Shown here in pieces: positions 1 through 10,918 of a DNA stretch of 64,000 nucleotides; position 1 is the first letter of the stretch, and each line of letters starts with the position of its first letter. The stretch spans positions 62,001 to 126,000 of the forward strand of contig JAOTOM010003172.1 of assembly GCA_034440615.1 (NCBI GenBank), given 5' to 3'. Source of the DNA: Ashinkailepas kermadecensis. Lineage: Eukaryota; Arthropoda; Thecostraca; Neolepadidae. The notes beneath the pieces are model-generated. The model saw nothing but the letters and a program-made list of their open reading frames with translations, did no database searches and was not told the DNA's origin. A program made the translations under genes and the position numbers.

Positions 1-1624
1 CGAAACGGTTCCAAGCAAACTTAGAGCCGATGAGCCACGTTGATATTTTGGCTGGCATGCTTTCTGCTGTCTCGTAGCGCATGGTTAGCTATACCTCGGG
101 GGACTCTAGACATACTACAAATGTCATGTCTGTTCCCCACGTTCTAGACACGACATTTAAAACACGAAGCATATTCTGTGTCATTATCGGTTGTGATATG
201 CTGCAAGAATATTGTTCTGCGATTCATTCCACAACCTTTGCAAGCGAGAACTCACCGAAATGTAAACGAAGATGCGGCCCGCATCCGAGACACTACCATT
301 CCTGTTCTGATCGTATCCCACCCGTGACGCAATGTCATTGCCTTTCAGTATCCTCCGATTATTTCAGACCCGATGCGTGACTTTGATAAAGATCACCAAT
401 GTTCGAATGTCAGTCAAATATAAAATGCTTTGACCAGGAATAGTTGGCTAATTGGCGTAAAAAGATGTAATAAGTGGCAAAAACGGAGTGGTGTAATTAG
501 TTTTCAAAAGGTGCATGTCAAGTGACATTTATATCTTTCTCCGACAGTTTTTTATAATCGGCATGTTTATTTCATAGTGATGTAAAAGGCAAAATATGAA
601 CAGTGTAAATTACACTCATTGCAGAGACACCTCTGGCAGACGATACACGATTGAATCCAAGTAAGTTGACAGTTCCATGTTTCCATGCATTCCCCAACGA
701 CATTTCACATTCAATGCAGTGAGCACAATCTGGCATATTCAAATAACGCTGGCCGTGACATTGCATGATGCGCGCATTAAAAGACACAGCATAAAATACC
801 AGAATGAGGCGCCTGGAGCACCGCTGAGCCAGCAAGGGCAGGTGTTAAAAGCGCTGTGGAGTCGTCTGTGTCTACTAGTCATGTGCTCATTGCATTGTTT
901 GTTTACACAGCAACGTGACTTCAAGCATATATGCAAACGTAAAGTGACTGCGGATGCGATGCATTCACCAAATTGCATTACTAAGCAATAAATAAAAATC
1001 CTCCATGGGACTGAACTCGAGATCCTGGTTTCCAAACTTAGTACGTTACAGATAAGGTCCCGAGACTGTTGGCAAGCGCCGGCTGTATTGCGAGATGCAT
1101 GGTGTGCTGCATTGTGAGCTTTTTGGTGAGATGCGTGGTGAGCTGCATGATGAGCTGCCTGCACTTCGAAATGCTGCCGCAGGCCCCTTTCTTTTAAGAA
1201 CGGTTGATTGTACTTCAGGAGAGATGTTGTGATGAATGTTTGTACATCAAAGTACACGAAAAGAGCAGACCTGGTGCTGTGTGAAAACATGACTTTAAAG
1301 TGCTGTATTGCAGTACGAATCACTGATGAAAGCTGCCCCATGAGCGGACATGTTTGCAGCGTGATTGGGCGCACGAGTCGCCGAGGATCTCAACATTTTA
1401 GCCAAGACGATGAGCACTTCATCGAGAGTATTAGTATAATAAGTGCTAAAAGGCAATATTGAATCCTAGTAAGTCGTACTGTTCCATGCTTCGAAAGAGC
1501 AAATCTGAGCGAGTGAGGAAATTGGAACGGTCAACGCCGCAATAACGAGCTATTTCGGTTTCAAAAGCGTCACGGCCGGACCGACCCGAGTCGGGCCACT
1601 CGGATGAACATTCAAACCATATTC
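1..1624. other. No recognisable gene
   Basis: No open frame here shows a known motif or plausible composition. Positions about 1081-1170 hold a degenerate run of short GTGAGCTGCAT-like words, too diverged to call a clean tandem repeat. The rest looks like unique or anciently decayed sequence. Confidence 0.5.
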
Positions 1625-2040
1625 CATGGAGTAGACTCGCTCGGACATCACCGTCATACCGCATGGAGTGGACTCGCTCGGGCATCAGCGTCATACCGCA
1701 TGGAGTGGACTCGCCTGGGCAGCACCATCATACCGCATGGAGTGGACTCGCTCGGGCATCACCGTCATACCGCATGGAGTGGATTCGCTCTGGCAGCACC
1801 GTCGTACCGCATGGAGTGGACTCGCTCGGGCATCAGCGTCATACCGCATGGAGTGGACTCGCCTGGGCAGCACCATCATACCGCATGGAGTGGACTCGCT
1901 CGGGCATCACCGTCATACCGCATGGAGTGGATTCGCTCCGGCAGCACCGTCGTACCGCATGGAGTGGACTCGCCTGGGCAGCACCATCATACCGCATGGA
2001 GTGAACTCGCTCGAGCATCACCGTCATACAGCATGGAGTG
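1625..2040 (+). repeat. 37-bp minisatellite with 148-bp higher-order unit
   Basis: Eleven full 37-bp units start at 1625, 1662, 1699 and so on to 1995, with a partial twelfth. Each begins CATGGAGTGGACTCGC. Sub-variants recur in a fixed order, GCATCAGC, GGCAGCACCATC, GCATCACCGTC, GGCAGCACCGTCGT, so units 2-5 and units 6-9 form two 148-bp blocks that are almost identical. The long open frames across it arise because the unit has no stop in the plus frames; I do not regard them as genes. Confidence 0.95.
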
Positions 2041-2250
2041 AGTACGTTGCGTTTCCATCTCAATCTTGAGAGCCAGTGATCCGGTCGCCACAGTCTGTAT
2101 TGGTCGCACATCTGACTACCACCCACCGCCCGCCGGCGCCGTACAAGGAAATGACCTCGGCCGACCCCGGCCTGGCCGGCATCGCGGCGCACCAGCCCAG
2201 AGGCTATAACCGACCGAGCCGTGACCCAGCCGAGCCGGCAGAAATATAAC

Positions 2251-2280
2251 AGAGTAGACTCGCTCGTGCATCACCGTCAC
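2251..2280 (+). repeat. Isolated copy of the 37-bp unit
   Basis: Thirty bases match the 37-bp unit of the array at 1625-2040 (AGTAGACTCGCTCG, then CATCACCGTCA). They lie about 210 bases beyond it, separated by a CpG-rich stretch at 2120-2240. This suggests the array was once longer or was interrupted. Confidence 0.75.
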
Positions 2281-2546
2281 AGACGATACACTCATCCGAG
2301 CCCAGCCCAAGCCCTTTCGTAATGAAATTGCCCCCGCACTTATTCTGCATCTCCTTCATCTCATGGTCCCCTTGTGGCCAGAGCTGACCGAGGGGATTTT
2401 TCATTTAAACTTAATTAAATAAACTATCAAAAAATCTTATATACATAACATTTAATGAAGTTCAAGCACCAAACCCGTCAAATCACCGTGCCCGCACCAC
2501 ACTCTACCCACTAATTCTTAACTGGATAATATTTTTTATATTCCCT

Positions 2547-2790
2547 TCATCCCACAGTCCGGTAATTTCCTGGGTTGGCAGAAGACACTTGGATCCCATA
2601 ATGAACTAAGCTGGTATGCTGGTAAGCCGACGACGCGAATTGGTGCGGCGTGCTAATGCCGTACTCCAGCATTCTTACAATGAGCTTCGTTTCCGAGAAT
2701 CGTGAAACGTGGTTGGTAGCATTACGAAAAGCTTTACTCACATCGAATGAGACTGCCCATTCCATGTAGGTGTCCGGGCATATGGTGGTC
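2547..2790 (-). pseudogene. Reverse-transcriptase fragment of a non-LTR retrotransposon (relic)
   Basis: Read on the minus strand, a short frame ending at 2547 contains VSFDVSKAF, the form of reverse-transcriptase motif A in which the aspartate binds catalytic metal. It continues with NHV and, about 20 residues on, KLIVRMLEYGIS, which fits the helix that follows motif A in Jockey/CR1-type enzymes. Only about 70-80 codons are readable. Motif B (GVPQG) and the ADD box are not visible. I infer an old, truncated LINE insertion. The motif A match is the main evidence, so the call is moderate. It is unrelated to the flanking minisatellites. Confidence 0.5.
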
Positions 2791-3050
2791 CAGCGCGTCT
2801 CCCGGCGATCGCGAACGAGGTCGTTTCTCCTAGCTAAGCGAGCATGACAGAGAGAAACGTGTCAAAAACAGCGGAGCATTTTTCCTATGTTGTCGAAACG
2901 CTCAGCTCTTGGCCTGCATTGTGTATTATTCAGCACACAAGAGGCTCCCGGATCGTATCTTAAGAGGTTCTTCGGGTGAATGCCTCCGTCTCCTGACGAC
3001 TTTCCATTTAAACATGAATGCGCGAGTGTCAGGAGAACAGTGTTGGGGGC

Positions 3051-3518
3051 GTCCGCTGCTGTAGTTGTCTGCTGCTGTGGCAGTCTGCTGCTGTGACCGT
3101 CTGTTACTGTGGCTGTCCGCTGCTGTAGCTGTCTGCTGCTGTGACCGTCTGTTACTGTGGCTGTCTGCTGCTGTGACCGTCTGCTGCTGTGACCGTCTGC
3201 TGCTGTGACCGTCTGCTGCTGTGACCGTCTGCTGCTGTAGCTGTCTGCTGCTGTGACCGTCTGTTACTGTGGCTGTCTGCTGCTGTGACCGTCTGCTGCT
3301 GTGACAGTCTGCTGCTGTTGCTGTGGCCGTCTGCTACTCTGGCCGTCTGCTGCTGTGACAGTCTGCTGCTGTAGCTGTCTGTTGCTGTGACAGTCTGCTG
3401 CTGTGACCGTCTGTTGCTGTGGCTGTCTGCTGCTGTGGTCTGCTGCTGTGGCCGTTTGCCACTCTGACCGTCTGCTACTCTGTTACTCCGACGTCTGCTG
3501 CTGTAGCCGGATTTGGAG
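3051..3518 (+). repeat. 16-bp minisatellite (GTCTGCTGCTGTGACC)
   Basis: About 29 units of a 16-bp motif, with the cleanest run near 3165-3245. Variants change the tail (GACC, AGCT, GGCT, GACA) and the triplet (CTGCTG, TTACTG). The embedded CTG triplets give a CTG-rich strand. Any frame through it reads as Cys/Leu/Val-rich low complexity and is not a convincing protein. Confidence 0.93.
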
Positions 3519-3750
3519 GGCGTCGGTGACGCGTTTTCGAGGCGGCCAAGTCCAATGCCGCGACTTCTACGCTTCAGGGGTCAGCCGAACCATCCCGGGC
3601 TCAATGTCCAACTATGACAGTCAGGTGAAGAGCGCGTAAAATCGAGATGACCTTGCCCTGTTCGGGACTCTATCTTTATTCGCCTCATTGGACACGGGTG
3701 TCAGTGGAGATTGCGCCATGAAAAGTGCGACTAATTATGGCCGCGCGTTT

Positions 3751-3908
3751 ACCGACGGCGAGGATCGGGGAACTCCAGCACAGCTTCCCGGCAGGGCAGA
3801 TCGTTTACCGATGGCGAGGATCGGGGAACTCCAGCACAGCTTCCCGGCAGGGCAGATCGTTTACCGATGGCGAGGATCGGGGAATTCCAGCACAGCTTCC
3901 CGGCAGGG
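3751..3908 (+). repeat. 56-bp tandem repeat, three copies
   Basis: Units begin at 3751, 3807 and 3863 with ACCGAYGGCGAGGATCGGGG and share CAGCACAGCTTCCCGGCAGG. The copies are nearly identical, so the amplification is recent. The third ends within the unit. Confidence 0.95.
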
Positions 3909-3974
3909 CTTTCGCTGGTATGTACCTTACAGGCATATTTAGCGAAACGTTCTTCAGTATCAAAGGTTGGTGCA

Positions 3975-3978
<4 letters not shown>

Positions 3979-4063
<85 letters not shown>

Positions 4064-4064
4064 T

Positions 4065-4105
<41 letters not shown>

Positions 4106-4119
4106 ATATATATATATAG
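3979..4119. repeat. (TA)n microsatellite
   Basis: About 140 bases of alternating TA with a few interruptions (GTATATATTTATGTA near 4055-4070). Such a tract can extrude cruciforms and is prone to length error in assembly. Confidence 0.98.
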
Positions 4120-4282
4120 AAAGTAAGGAGTGCTGAGATGTTGGTTGGCAACTGCTCTACTCGACCTCACATTAACACGTCAAATCTCGGGATTCCCCCA
4201 TCCCCCCCCCAAGGTTCTTCTGCGATAGTGAAGAAATGGAGCGTATATCGCCTCAAAGTTTTCTGTATCTCTTCCTTCAATT

Positions 4283-4700
4283 ATTTTGCGACGGATTGGA
4301 AGCTTCAACCTCAGGTCATGTAAGTTCCTTGTCCTAGCTCAGGTCAAAGAGGACCGCCTCCAAAACGTTTGAGGATCGACAACCCACATAAATTAAAATA
4401 TATCGAAATGAAACGTTCCAGGTGAGTATTTTTGACCATGGCCTACATAATGTGTATCTCCGAATTGTGTTTGATGTCGGGTGAGTGCTTGAGGTAACGG
4501 TCAATTCTTTTCCAGTTTCCTGGACCAACTTTCCTAGTTTTGTAATATGCATGTTCTTCTAACCCCTATTTTTCTGGGTATGCATGCCAGAATATGAGGA
4601 GAAGTTCCTTGTCCAATTTCCTTGACTTGTGGTAAGTGGCCTGAGGTCAGGTTTAGAAAGATTGCTCAAAATGGGCTAAACCTATCCAGACAATCCTGTT
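4283..4700 (+). repeat. Interspersed repeat family R1, copy A (AGGTCA-rich)
   Basis: This block is homologous to the reverse complement of 39755-40250. Nineteen bases at 4306-4324 are identical to the minus strand of 40207-40225, and 26 bases at 4538-4563 to the minus strand of 39969-39994, with recognisable similarity between. It contains several AGGTCA words (4312, 4338 and 4645 regions). I see no reverse-transcriptase or transposase frame, no A-rich tail and no clean terminal repeats, so the class of element is open: the untranslated part of a LINE, or a non-autonomous element. Confidence 0.8.
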
Positions 4701-6079
4701 TTGTGTTTTGTTTCTATTTATTTTGTGCATAGTCCAAATAGTATCATAATTGCATTGCACGACCTCAGTTACCCAATGAAACCTAGACTATGCATCGTAG
4801 TCAACGTCAAGGTCATCCGAGGTCGTTGTCCTATAGCAATTGTGCGATATTTTAAGGATCTCATGCACGTGAAGATATGTTGACAGAAGCTTACTACGTG
4901 GCTACAATTTGGCAGTGCTTACAACACGTATATATTGCATTCCTATTCCGTGTCAGGTCAGTGATCTAAGGTCATTGCCTTTTCTAGCCTATTTTGGACA
5001 AATGTCAGACTAATTTTTGTAATATGCGCTGTGTAATTAGCAATTAAATGTGATGCGTTGGTACGTTTTAATCATTAAACACACAAATGGCATACGTTTT
5101 AACTGAGTCTTTATCCGAAATATATTGATAAATTATGTCTGAAAAAAAACAATTTTTTTAATTTAAAAAAACATTACCTTTATGTTCAAGATTATTTTAA
5201 AGTAAACAGGTAATTTTAAACCCATATTCGTCGAGGTATTTCCGATGGTACACAGTTCCTTTCACGCACCGCCTAATTTGGGACGATCTGTAACCCCCTC
5301 CCATCATCCGCTACGAGTTGTGAAGATCTGACCGGAGAGACCGGGATAATTGTTGGCGTTTACTAGGAAGAAGAAACTACAACACAATGCTATTTCCTTC
5401 TCCCCTCACTCATTCATCAGAAAGTATTAAGTAGACGTATATTTTCTACCCCTGGCAGGACGAAGAGATGGTGCTGGCAATAAATGGGTGGTGATTGGAC
5501 TTCTAATTAGATCGCGTGAATGAAACTGGATCAAAGGTCATAGTTGATGTTAGGAATGTCACCGTAGGCCCATGTATGTTTGCCTGGTTCAACCAGGGCG
5601 TCGGCGACGTTTCATCACACTGGATACGTTGTCGAACCGAGACAATACTGAGCCAGCGTGCGCGAATGGTGTGCATCCAGTAGATATTTGCGGTGGTTTC
5701 GCAGCGGACGCAGAATATTATATCCTGCGTGACGTGATGTAGAATATGTTGTCGGTGTGTACGCGTCGGGTCAATCTTTTTGGTTATAACCCCGCCACAT
5801 TGTCGAAAATAACTGCGCAGACAAGACAAATTACACTATTAGACAATTACGAAATGAAGGAATAGTTGCACAGAAAAGAATGCACTATGATGCTCCCCTG
5901 GATATTGAGTGAGACATTTCCTCCCTCCAGTCCATAAATCCACTCCCGATTTTCCATTCTAACGCCCAACCCCACTTTGGGATGCTGCAATCTGTAACGA
6001 GATCACCATACTCCGCAGCCTGCCCAGCCAGACGGAGATGTGTGGCACATTCGACGAGATCATGGGTGCTGTATGACTC
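4701..6079. other. No recognisable gene
   Basis: AGGTCA-type words continue at about 4808, 4957 and 4968, so family R1 may extend to about 5040. An AT-rich stretch lies at 5100-5220. Nothing else is supported. Confidence 0.45.
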
Positions 6080-6110
6080 ACCTCGGGGCGCAGTTGATGC
6101 GCCCCGAGGT
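6080..6110. repeat. Perfect 13-bp hairpin
   Basis: Arms 6080-6092 (ACCTCGGGGCGCA) and 6098-6110 are exact reverse complements around a five-base loop, GTTGA. The GC-rich arms would give a very stable stem in DNA or RNA. No T-run follows, and in a eukaryote this is not read as a bacterial terminator. Confidence 0.9.
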
Positions 6111-6840
6111 CCAAATAGCCGCCAATCATTCGACGTGAGCTCGTCGATGCGGGGAGGGCGACCACTGCACTAGTGGGGCGGTTGGTGGACATTCTGTTTT
6201 AGGGCTTCATGTTGTAATATTGGCTAGGTACAGTGCAATATCTGGATCCCCTTTTTACAGTGTTTATTTCGCTGAACCTAGGTATGTCCAAACTCCTTTT
6301 ATTCACAGGTTGCCCACCACACTCAAAACATTCACGATATACATGTATCCAAAACTACCATCGAAACAAATGTTTGCTTCCCACGCAATCTGTCGAAGTT
6401 CACATTCAGAACTATTGCGCCATGTGTGCCCAATTTTGACCAAGTGCGGGAAAAAGATTCCATGCGTCCGACCTGGATTCCATGTGACGTCACAAAGATT
6501 ATACGTCGTCCGGGTCGCTGCGGACGCCAAAGTGCGCAGAATAGTTATAGTATGACATCATCTGCGACATCCACAGCATGGAATAGTTGTCGTCTGGGTC
6601 GCTGCGAAAACACCCCTAGATTACATTAGCGACCGTATGCTTGCCGGTGTACGTCTTTGGCCCGCCTGGATACCAAGTATGTCGCATGACATGACGTCAT
6701 GCATTATGTTTGTGCAGCGGATTTGAGCGCACTGCACTTGCACGTGATCCAGATCCTAGAAGCAGGCTGCGCAGATTGTCGACATTGACGGCTGCCATAA
6801 ACCATAGCTGATATTTGACATGTGGTGCCCTGTTGGGCGA
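6111..6840. other. No recognisable gene
   Basis: Two loosely similar phrases containing CGTC-GGGTCGCTGCG occur near 6507 and 6590, and CATGACGTCATGC occurs near 6690. No coding or RNA feature is supported. Confidence 0.4.
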
Positions 6841-6844
6841 GCGT

Positions 6845-6960
6845 GGCGCCCTGCGTGACTCAGCGGCCTCTGGTGACTCAGCCAGAGCTGGGTACGAATC
6901 GGTGTTTACATGTGGACGCGGCCAATGCGACGGCTGTGTCGCCCACTGAACTAGATCTCA
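6845..6960 (+). other. Possible tRNA-derived SINE head (weak)
   Basis: TGACTCAGCGG at about 6856 resembles a pol III A box and GGTACGAATC at 6891-6900 is one change from a B box (GGTTCGAATC). Their spacing of about 35 bases suits a tRNA. No acceptor stem or A-rich tail was found, so this may be chance. Confidence 0.27.
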
Positions 6961-7501
6961 GGACATTTTTTTAGCAAGATAACTGTTGTTTAATGCTTTG
7001 ATGTGATTTGTTATTTAATATCCATACAATTCCATACTAATACAAATGTTGTTGAACACTGCTAACCCATTCCATTGCTGGTCAGCATAGCTTTTTGCGT
7101 GCAATGTAGTAATACCTCCAGAGACAGATGTTGTATGCCTGCGGTGTCGGTAGGGATGAAGGAAACAACTAGAAACGTATATCCCACCAGTTTTCCCCGT
7201 GCCAGAGCCCTCTCAACACTCCATTATAGATGGCTTTGGGCCTTGTCTCATAGGTGAACGCCAAGCAGACATCTAATATCTTGTTCACTTCCCGATCCAA
7301 GTCCTTGACTCAGTTTGATGTATGCTAGTGTTTTGCTTTGCCATCACTGAAGCGATATGTCTGATTAATTCGTCAGTGCTCGGCCCAATGATTTGACGCC
7401 CTACTACTGTGTAGCGTACCAGATGTGGTGTACCAACTTACAGGTGGTCTGCATGACTAGGGGTACCTCCGAAATAAATGCATTGTTTGTTTTTGTTTTT
7501 G

Positions 7502-7587
7502 GTGTTCGTGGCCGATTGGTAAGATCACTTGTCCCCCCCCTCCCCCGGGAGCGATGTCGCAATCTCGCGAGTTCGAACTCAAGCGTC
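7502..7587 (+). other. Possible tRNA-like SINE head (weak)
   Basis: TGGCCGATTGG at 7509-7519 fits the A-box consensus with one mismatch and AGTTCGAACTC at about 7570-7580 resembles a B box. They are separated by a C-rich run at 7533-7547 that makes the spacing about 62 bases, longer than a true tRNA. A decayed SINE is the best guess. Confidence 0.33.
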
Positions 7588-7974
7588 CCCGAGACTATTC
7601 TTGGAGGAACTATGAACGGGAGGGATGCAAGAAACATTGATTGTGTGGTGGCATCTCTATTAAACAATCATCCAGAATTTTCCGGCGTGTGAGCCACAAA
7701 ATGCAAAGAAATTGTCTTCGCATATAACATTCCTGTCTTTACTATTGCTAAGCGATTACATACAGCAGCCTCCTTCCCTTCCGACTATCCTTTGTGTTAT
7801 TGAATGTCTAATGAATGAGTGTATCTTCCCTTTTCCGCTTTTTCTGTAATTCACTGGTGCTTTCGAGATGCAAAACCTCCAATTGGGTGGCTCGATCACG
7901 ATTTCCCCTATACCAAACCCCTAAGAATTGGCAATCCACACCGGAAATGAACGACACAGGGTCGATATTTCCAA

Positions 7975-8265
7975 GTGTCATAATGGCCAAGCATCAAAAC
8001 GTCCAAAAGCCAAGAGCATTGGGGTGCGACGGAATGCTCAAGACACAGGATGTCAAATACGACAGAATGTCGAAAACCTTCATGTGGTCCCATATTGATT
8101 ATGGAGCTACTTTGCACTTGCACATTCTGACTGTTGGGCATTCTGCCACACTCCAGTGTCCTTTGCGTACCAGTGGTCATTGTGGCGTACCAGTGCACGG
8201 CGACGTAATGTCCATGAGTCATAATGTCCAGCCGTCATAATGTTCGAGCATCAGCATGTCCAACA
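7975..8265 (+). mobile_element. Foldback-like family R2, copy 1
   Basis: The central part (about 8060-8135), with CGACAGAATGTCGAAAACC, then TGGTCCC and GGAGCTACTTTGCACTT, matches the reverse complement of 9571-9748. Ends are built from short words such as CATAATGTCC and its complement GGACATTATG. No coding frame is convincing. Relative to copies 2 and 3 it is inverted. I infer a non-autonomous foldback or MITE-like element; superfamily unknown. Confidence 0.65.
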
Positions 8266-8292
8266 TTCGCTTGCTTTTCTCTCTGATCCAGC

Positions 8293-8637
8293 AAGCCAAG
8301 TAGCTCAGTTCACTGGAGCGCTGGCCTGCACTGGTCTACCCTTTCCTGGCAACACAGGGTTCGAGTCGCTTCGCGCGCTCGCGTTTAGTCCCCAGTTGGG
8401 AGGGTCATTTGGCAGCTGGCCCGATAAGGCCGGGGACGAGCTACCGGGCGGCCGTGCCTGTGCATTGACGGCACGTTAAACTTTCGGTCAAAATTCTGCC
8501 GTTGATCTGGAATTCATGGATCGGGTGGTGGGGCCAGGGTTCACGCAACAAGCTTTGCTTAGCAATTGGACCCTGGTTTATAAGCCACCCCAGCAATAAC
8601 CCGGATTAAATATATTTAAACAAAAAAAGAAAAGAGA
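8293..8637 (+). mobile_element. Candidate tRNA-derived SINE
   Basis: The 5' part resembles a tRNA: TAGCTCAGTTCACTGG at 8301-8316 matches a pol III A box with a small insertion and GGTTCGAGTC at 8359-8368 is a perfect B box. A GC-rich body follows, then a 3' end that runs into an A-rich tail at about 8619-8637. A tRNA-like head, unrelated body and A-rich tail is the standard SINE plan. A second copy is not present in this window, and I could not identify a target-site duplication, so family identity is open. Confidence 0.6.
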
Positions 8638-8639
8638 GG

Positions 8640-9295
8640 TTTAAAGTGTTATCGATAAAGACGACTGTCGGATTATTAGAAACACAAAGTATTGGAACTA
8701 TGTGCGCAAGCATGTGTACCTACAAAATGGCATGTACTATTTGTTCCGCTTGTTCTAAGAAGTTCACTTCAACATCACCAGTTTTACCCCGGAGTGTGAG
8801 GAGAATTCGTAAAGGAGGTAGCCATCCAAATATTAAAATAAAGCAAATTTAAGTTTGCAAAACTCCAATATTTTAGTGTATGCAATTATCATACTGCATC
8901 TCGCCCCCTCCACGTTCAACGTTATACACCTGGTCCTCGATTTCTTTAAAGCGTTTTACGCCTACTCATACACTAGATACGCTGCTAGGGTTACTTTTTT
9001 CTGAGGCAGGAGCAGGGGGACATCGGAGGGGTTTTTTCCCTGGGATGCTCCTTTTTGTTTCCACCGGGGTTCGGTCTACCTAGGTGCCCATAACACTTTT
9101 AAAGAGTATATATTTTTGGACAGAAAATCCCGTGATGGCTGTGGTGTCCCTCTCTGCAGAGTGCAGGCGTGCCAGGTCAAACTTCACCCTGCTGACTTGA
9201 GCTTGTGTCCGTCCGTTCGAAGCAGATGGCGCCCGGATGCTGCAATCGAACGTATTTGTCGATGAGGCGAAACATACTTTGCTGATTCATGTCGG
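8640..9295. other. No recognisable gene
   Basis: Short open frames here show no motif. A G-rich patch lies at 9005-9035. Nothing else is supported. Confidence 0.4.
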
Positions 9296-9299
9296 GATG

Positions 9300-9545
9300 T
9301 AAGACATTTTCGACATTCTGACGCTTGGATATTCTGTGGCGGGGTACTGGTACGCCATAATGCCCAACAGTCAAGAACACTGGTGCGACAGAATGTCTAA
9401 GTGTCAAAATGTTCAAATGCAAAGTGGCTCCGAGATTAACATGAGGCCCTATGAAGGTTTTGGAATATTTTGAAGCATTGGGCATTTTGCGACTTGGGAA
9501 TTCGTCGAGGTGCACTGCTACGCCACGAAGTTCAACAGCCAAGAA
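9300..9545 (-). mobile_element. Foldback-like family R2, copy 2
   Basis: AAAGTGGCTCC then CCCTATGAAGGTTTTGG (about 9420-9463) parallels GCTCC then CCCTATGGAGGTTTTGG in copy 3. Flanks carry GACATTCTGACGCTTGGATA and GACAGAATGTC words. It is in the same orientation as copy 3 and opposite to copy 1, and is more diverged. Confidence 0.6.
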
Positions 9546-9570
9546 AAATGGGGCAGAACAGAACCTCCAA

Positions 9571-9760
9571 GCCATAATGTCCAAGCATCAGAATGTTGAA
9601 GTGCAAATCAGCTCCAGAAATAACTTGGGACCCTATGGAGGTTTTGGATATTCTGCCGCATTTGTCATTTTGCGCCTTGGACATTCTGTCTCATCCCAAT
9701 TGTCTTGGCTGTTGAACATTCTGATTTCTGACGCTTTGATATTATGGCGATTGGACATCC
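9571..9760 (-). mobile_element. Foldback-like family R2, copy 3
   Basis: Its left end, starting GCCATAATGTCCAAGC at 9571, is the approximate reverse complement of its right end, which finishes at 9748 (ATTATGGC). This gives imperfect inverted terminal arms of roughly 27-34 bases. The interior matches copies 1 and 2. No transposase is present, so it would depend on another element. Confidence 0.65.
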
Positions 9761-9769
9761 AAGCCCTGT

Positions 9770-10918
9770 GCGAAATGAATTTGCCCTCGTGGCGTGAGCA
9801 AAAAGACATTCAACCCTTGCCTGACATGAATCCAGCTGCTCCAAAAGTGCCTTAGGTGCTGTGACTGGCTATATCCTCGTCCAGTGGCTTTCTGTGAGTC
9901 TGTGTCAGGAATGGAAATAAGCTGGCATAGACTGGTTAATTTCAGGGACCAGGCAAAGACAATTGCTGTTAAGACACATCGACTTCGTGCAGAAAATCAC
10001 GAATTGGTTGTGATTCTAGGTCCGGAGGTTCTCGAGACACCAGAGATATAATCCCACAGTAATCTGCTGCCGTGTTAGCAGTTTTACCAGGAAGTTGTGT
10101 TTGCCGGCTAATACCGCGCTGACATGGCAATTATCAGTATTTTTGCGAGCATTTTGCCAAAGCTGATCTGCTCTACGGACTTGAAAATGTGGCAATTATT
10201 GCATGTCTGACAAATGACGGCTTATCGGTATGCCAGAAATGGAAGCACACCACAGCGTTAAGTACTCACACGTGACAGCGGTACGTTGCGTTCCTTCTAT
10301 ATGCAATGTGCTTGTACTACATGCCTGAAGCTTCCACTCTCGATTGGTGAGTGTGTTGGCGCGCCATAACCCATGGCCATTCCGTACTTCGCTCACTATC
10401 GACCAAGCCAGTGGGCGGTGACGGGGGCTGCCACCACCTCAATGTCCTGCGAATGGCTGAATTAAGCCGGGAAACAGCGGGCTTCGTGGTATGAAGCATG
10501 TCTGATGGAATTTAAGGCGGCATTCTGACCACCCTTTGTGGGTCAATGTAGGTTTTATTTCTTAATCAAGGCAAGTGGAGACCGTGGGTGTTACAACAGT
10601 GCCTGCTCGCCGGTATGCCTATTCGCCGATTCGTGCGGCGGTTACTGCACGAAGCAACTTGCATTAAGCGCAGTGCATAGTTAGATGCATTTCGGGTCTA
10701 GTTTTGATTCATGTGTATGATTTAGGCTCTTCTCCGAAAGGTCCAATGACATTTTCGGCACTCGTTTTATACAACCTGAAGATTCAGTATCCTCTTCTGC
10801 GCTACAGAAAATAATTGCTGTAGTAGTTTCTAAACAAAGTACAGTCGAAGCCTTTTCCGAAGTATGAAGCTAATATCCCAGTGCTTTGAACGCGTAAAAA
10901 CACGAATATCAACAAATT
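9770..10918. other. No recognisable gene
   Basis: Short frames only, with no motif. No repeat or RNA structure recognised. Confidence 0.4.

Noticed and set aside
6080..6110. Hairpin as a rho-independent terminator
   Set aside because: No T-run follows and the window is eukaryotic.
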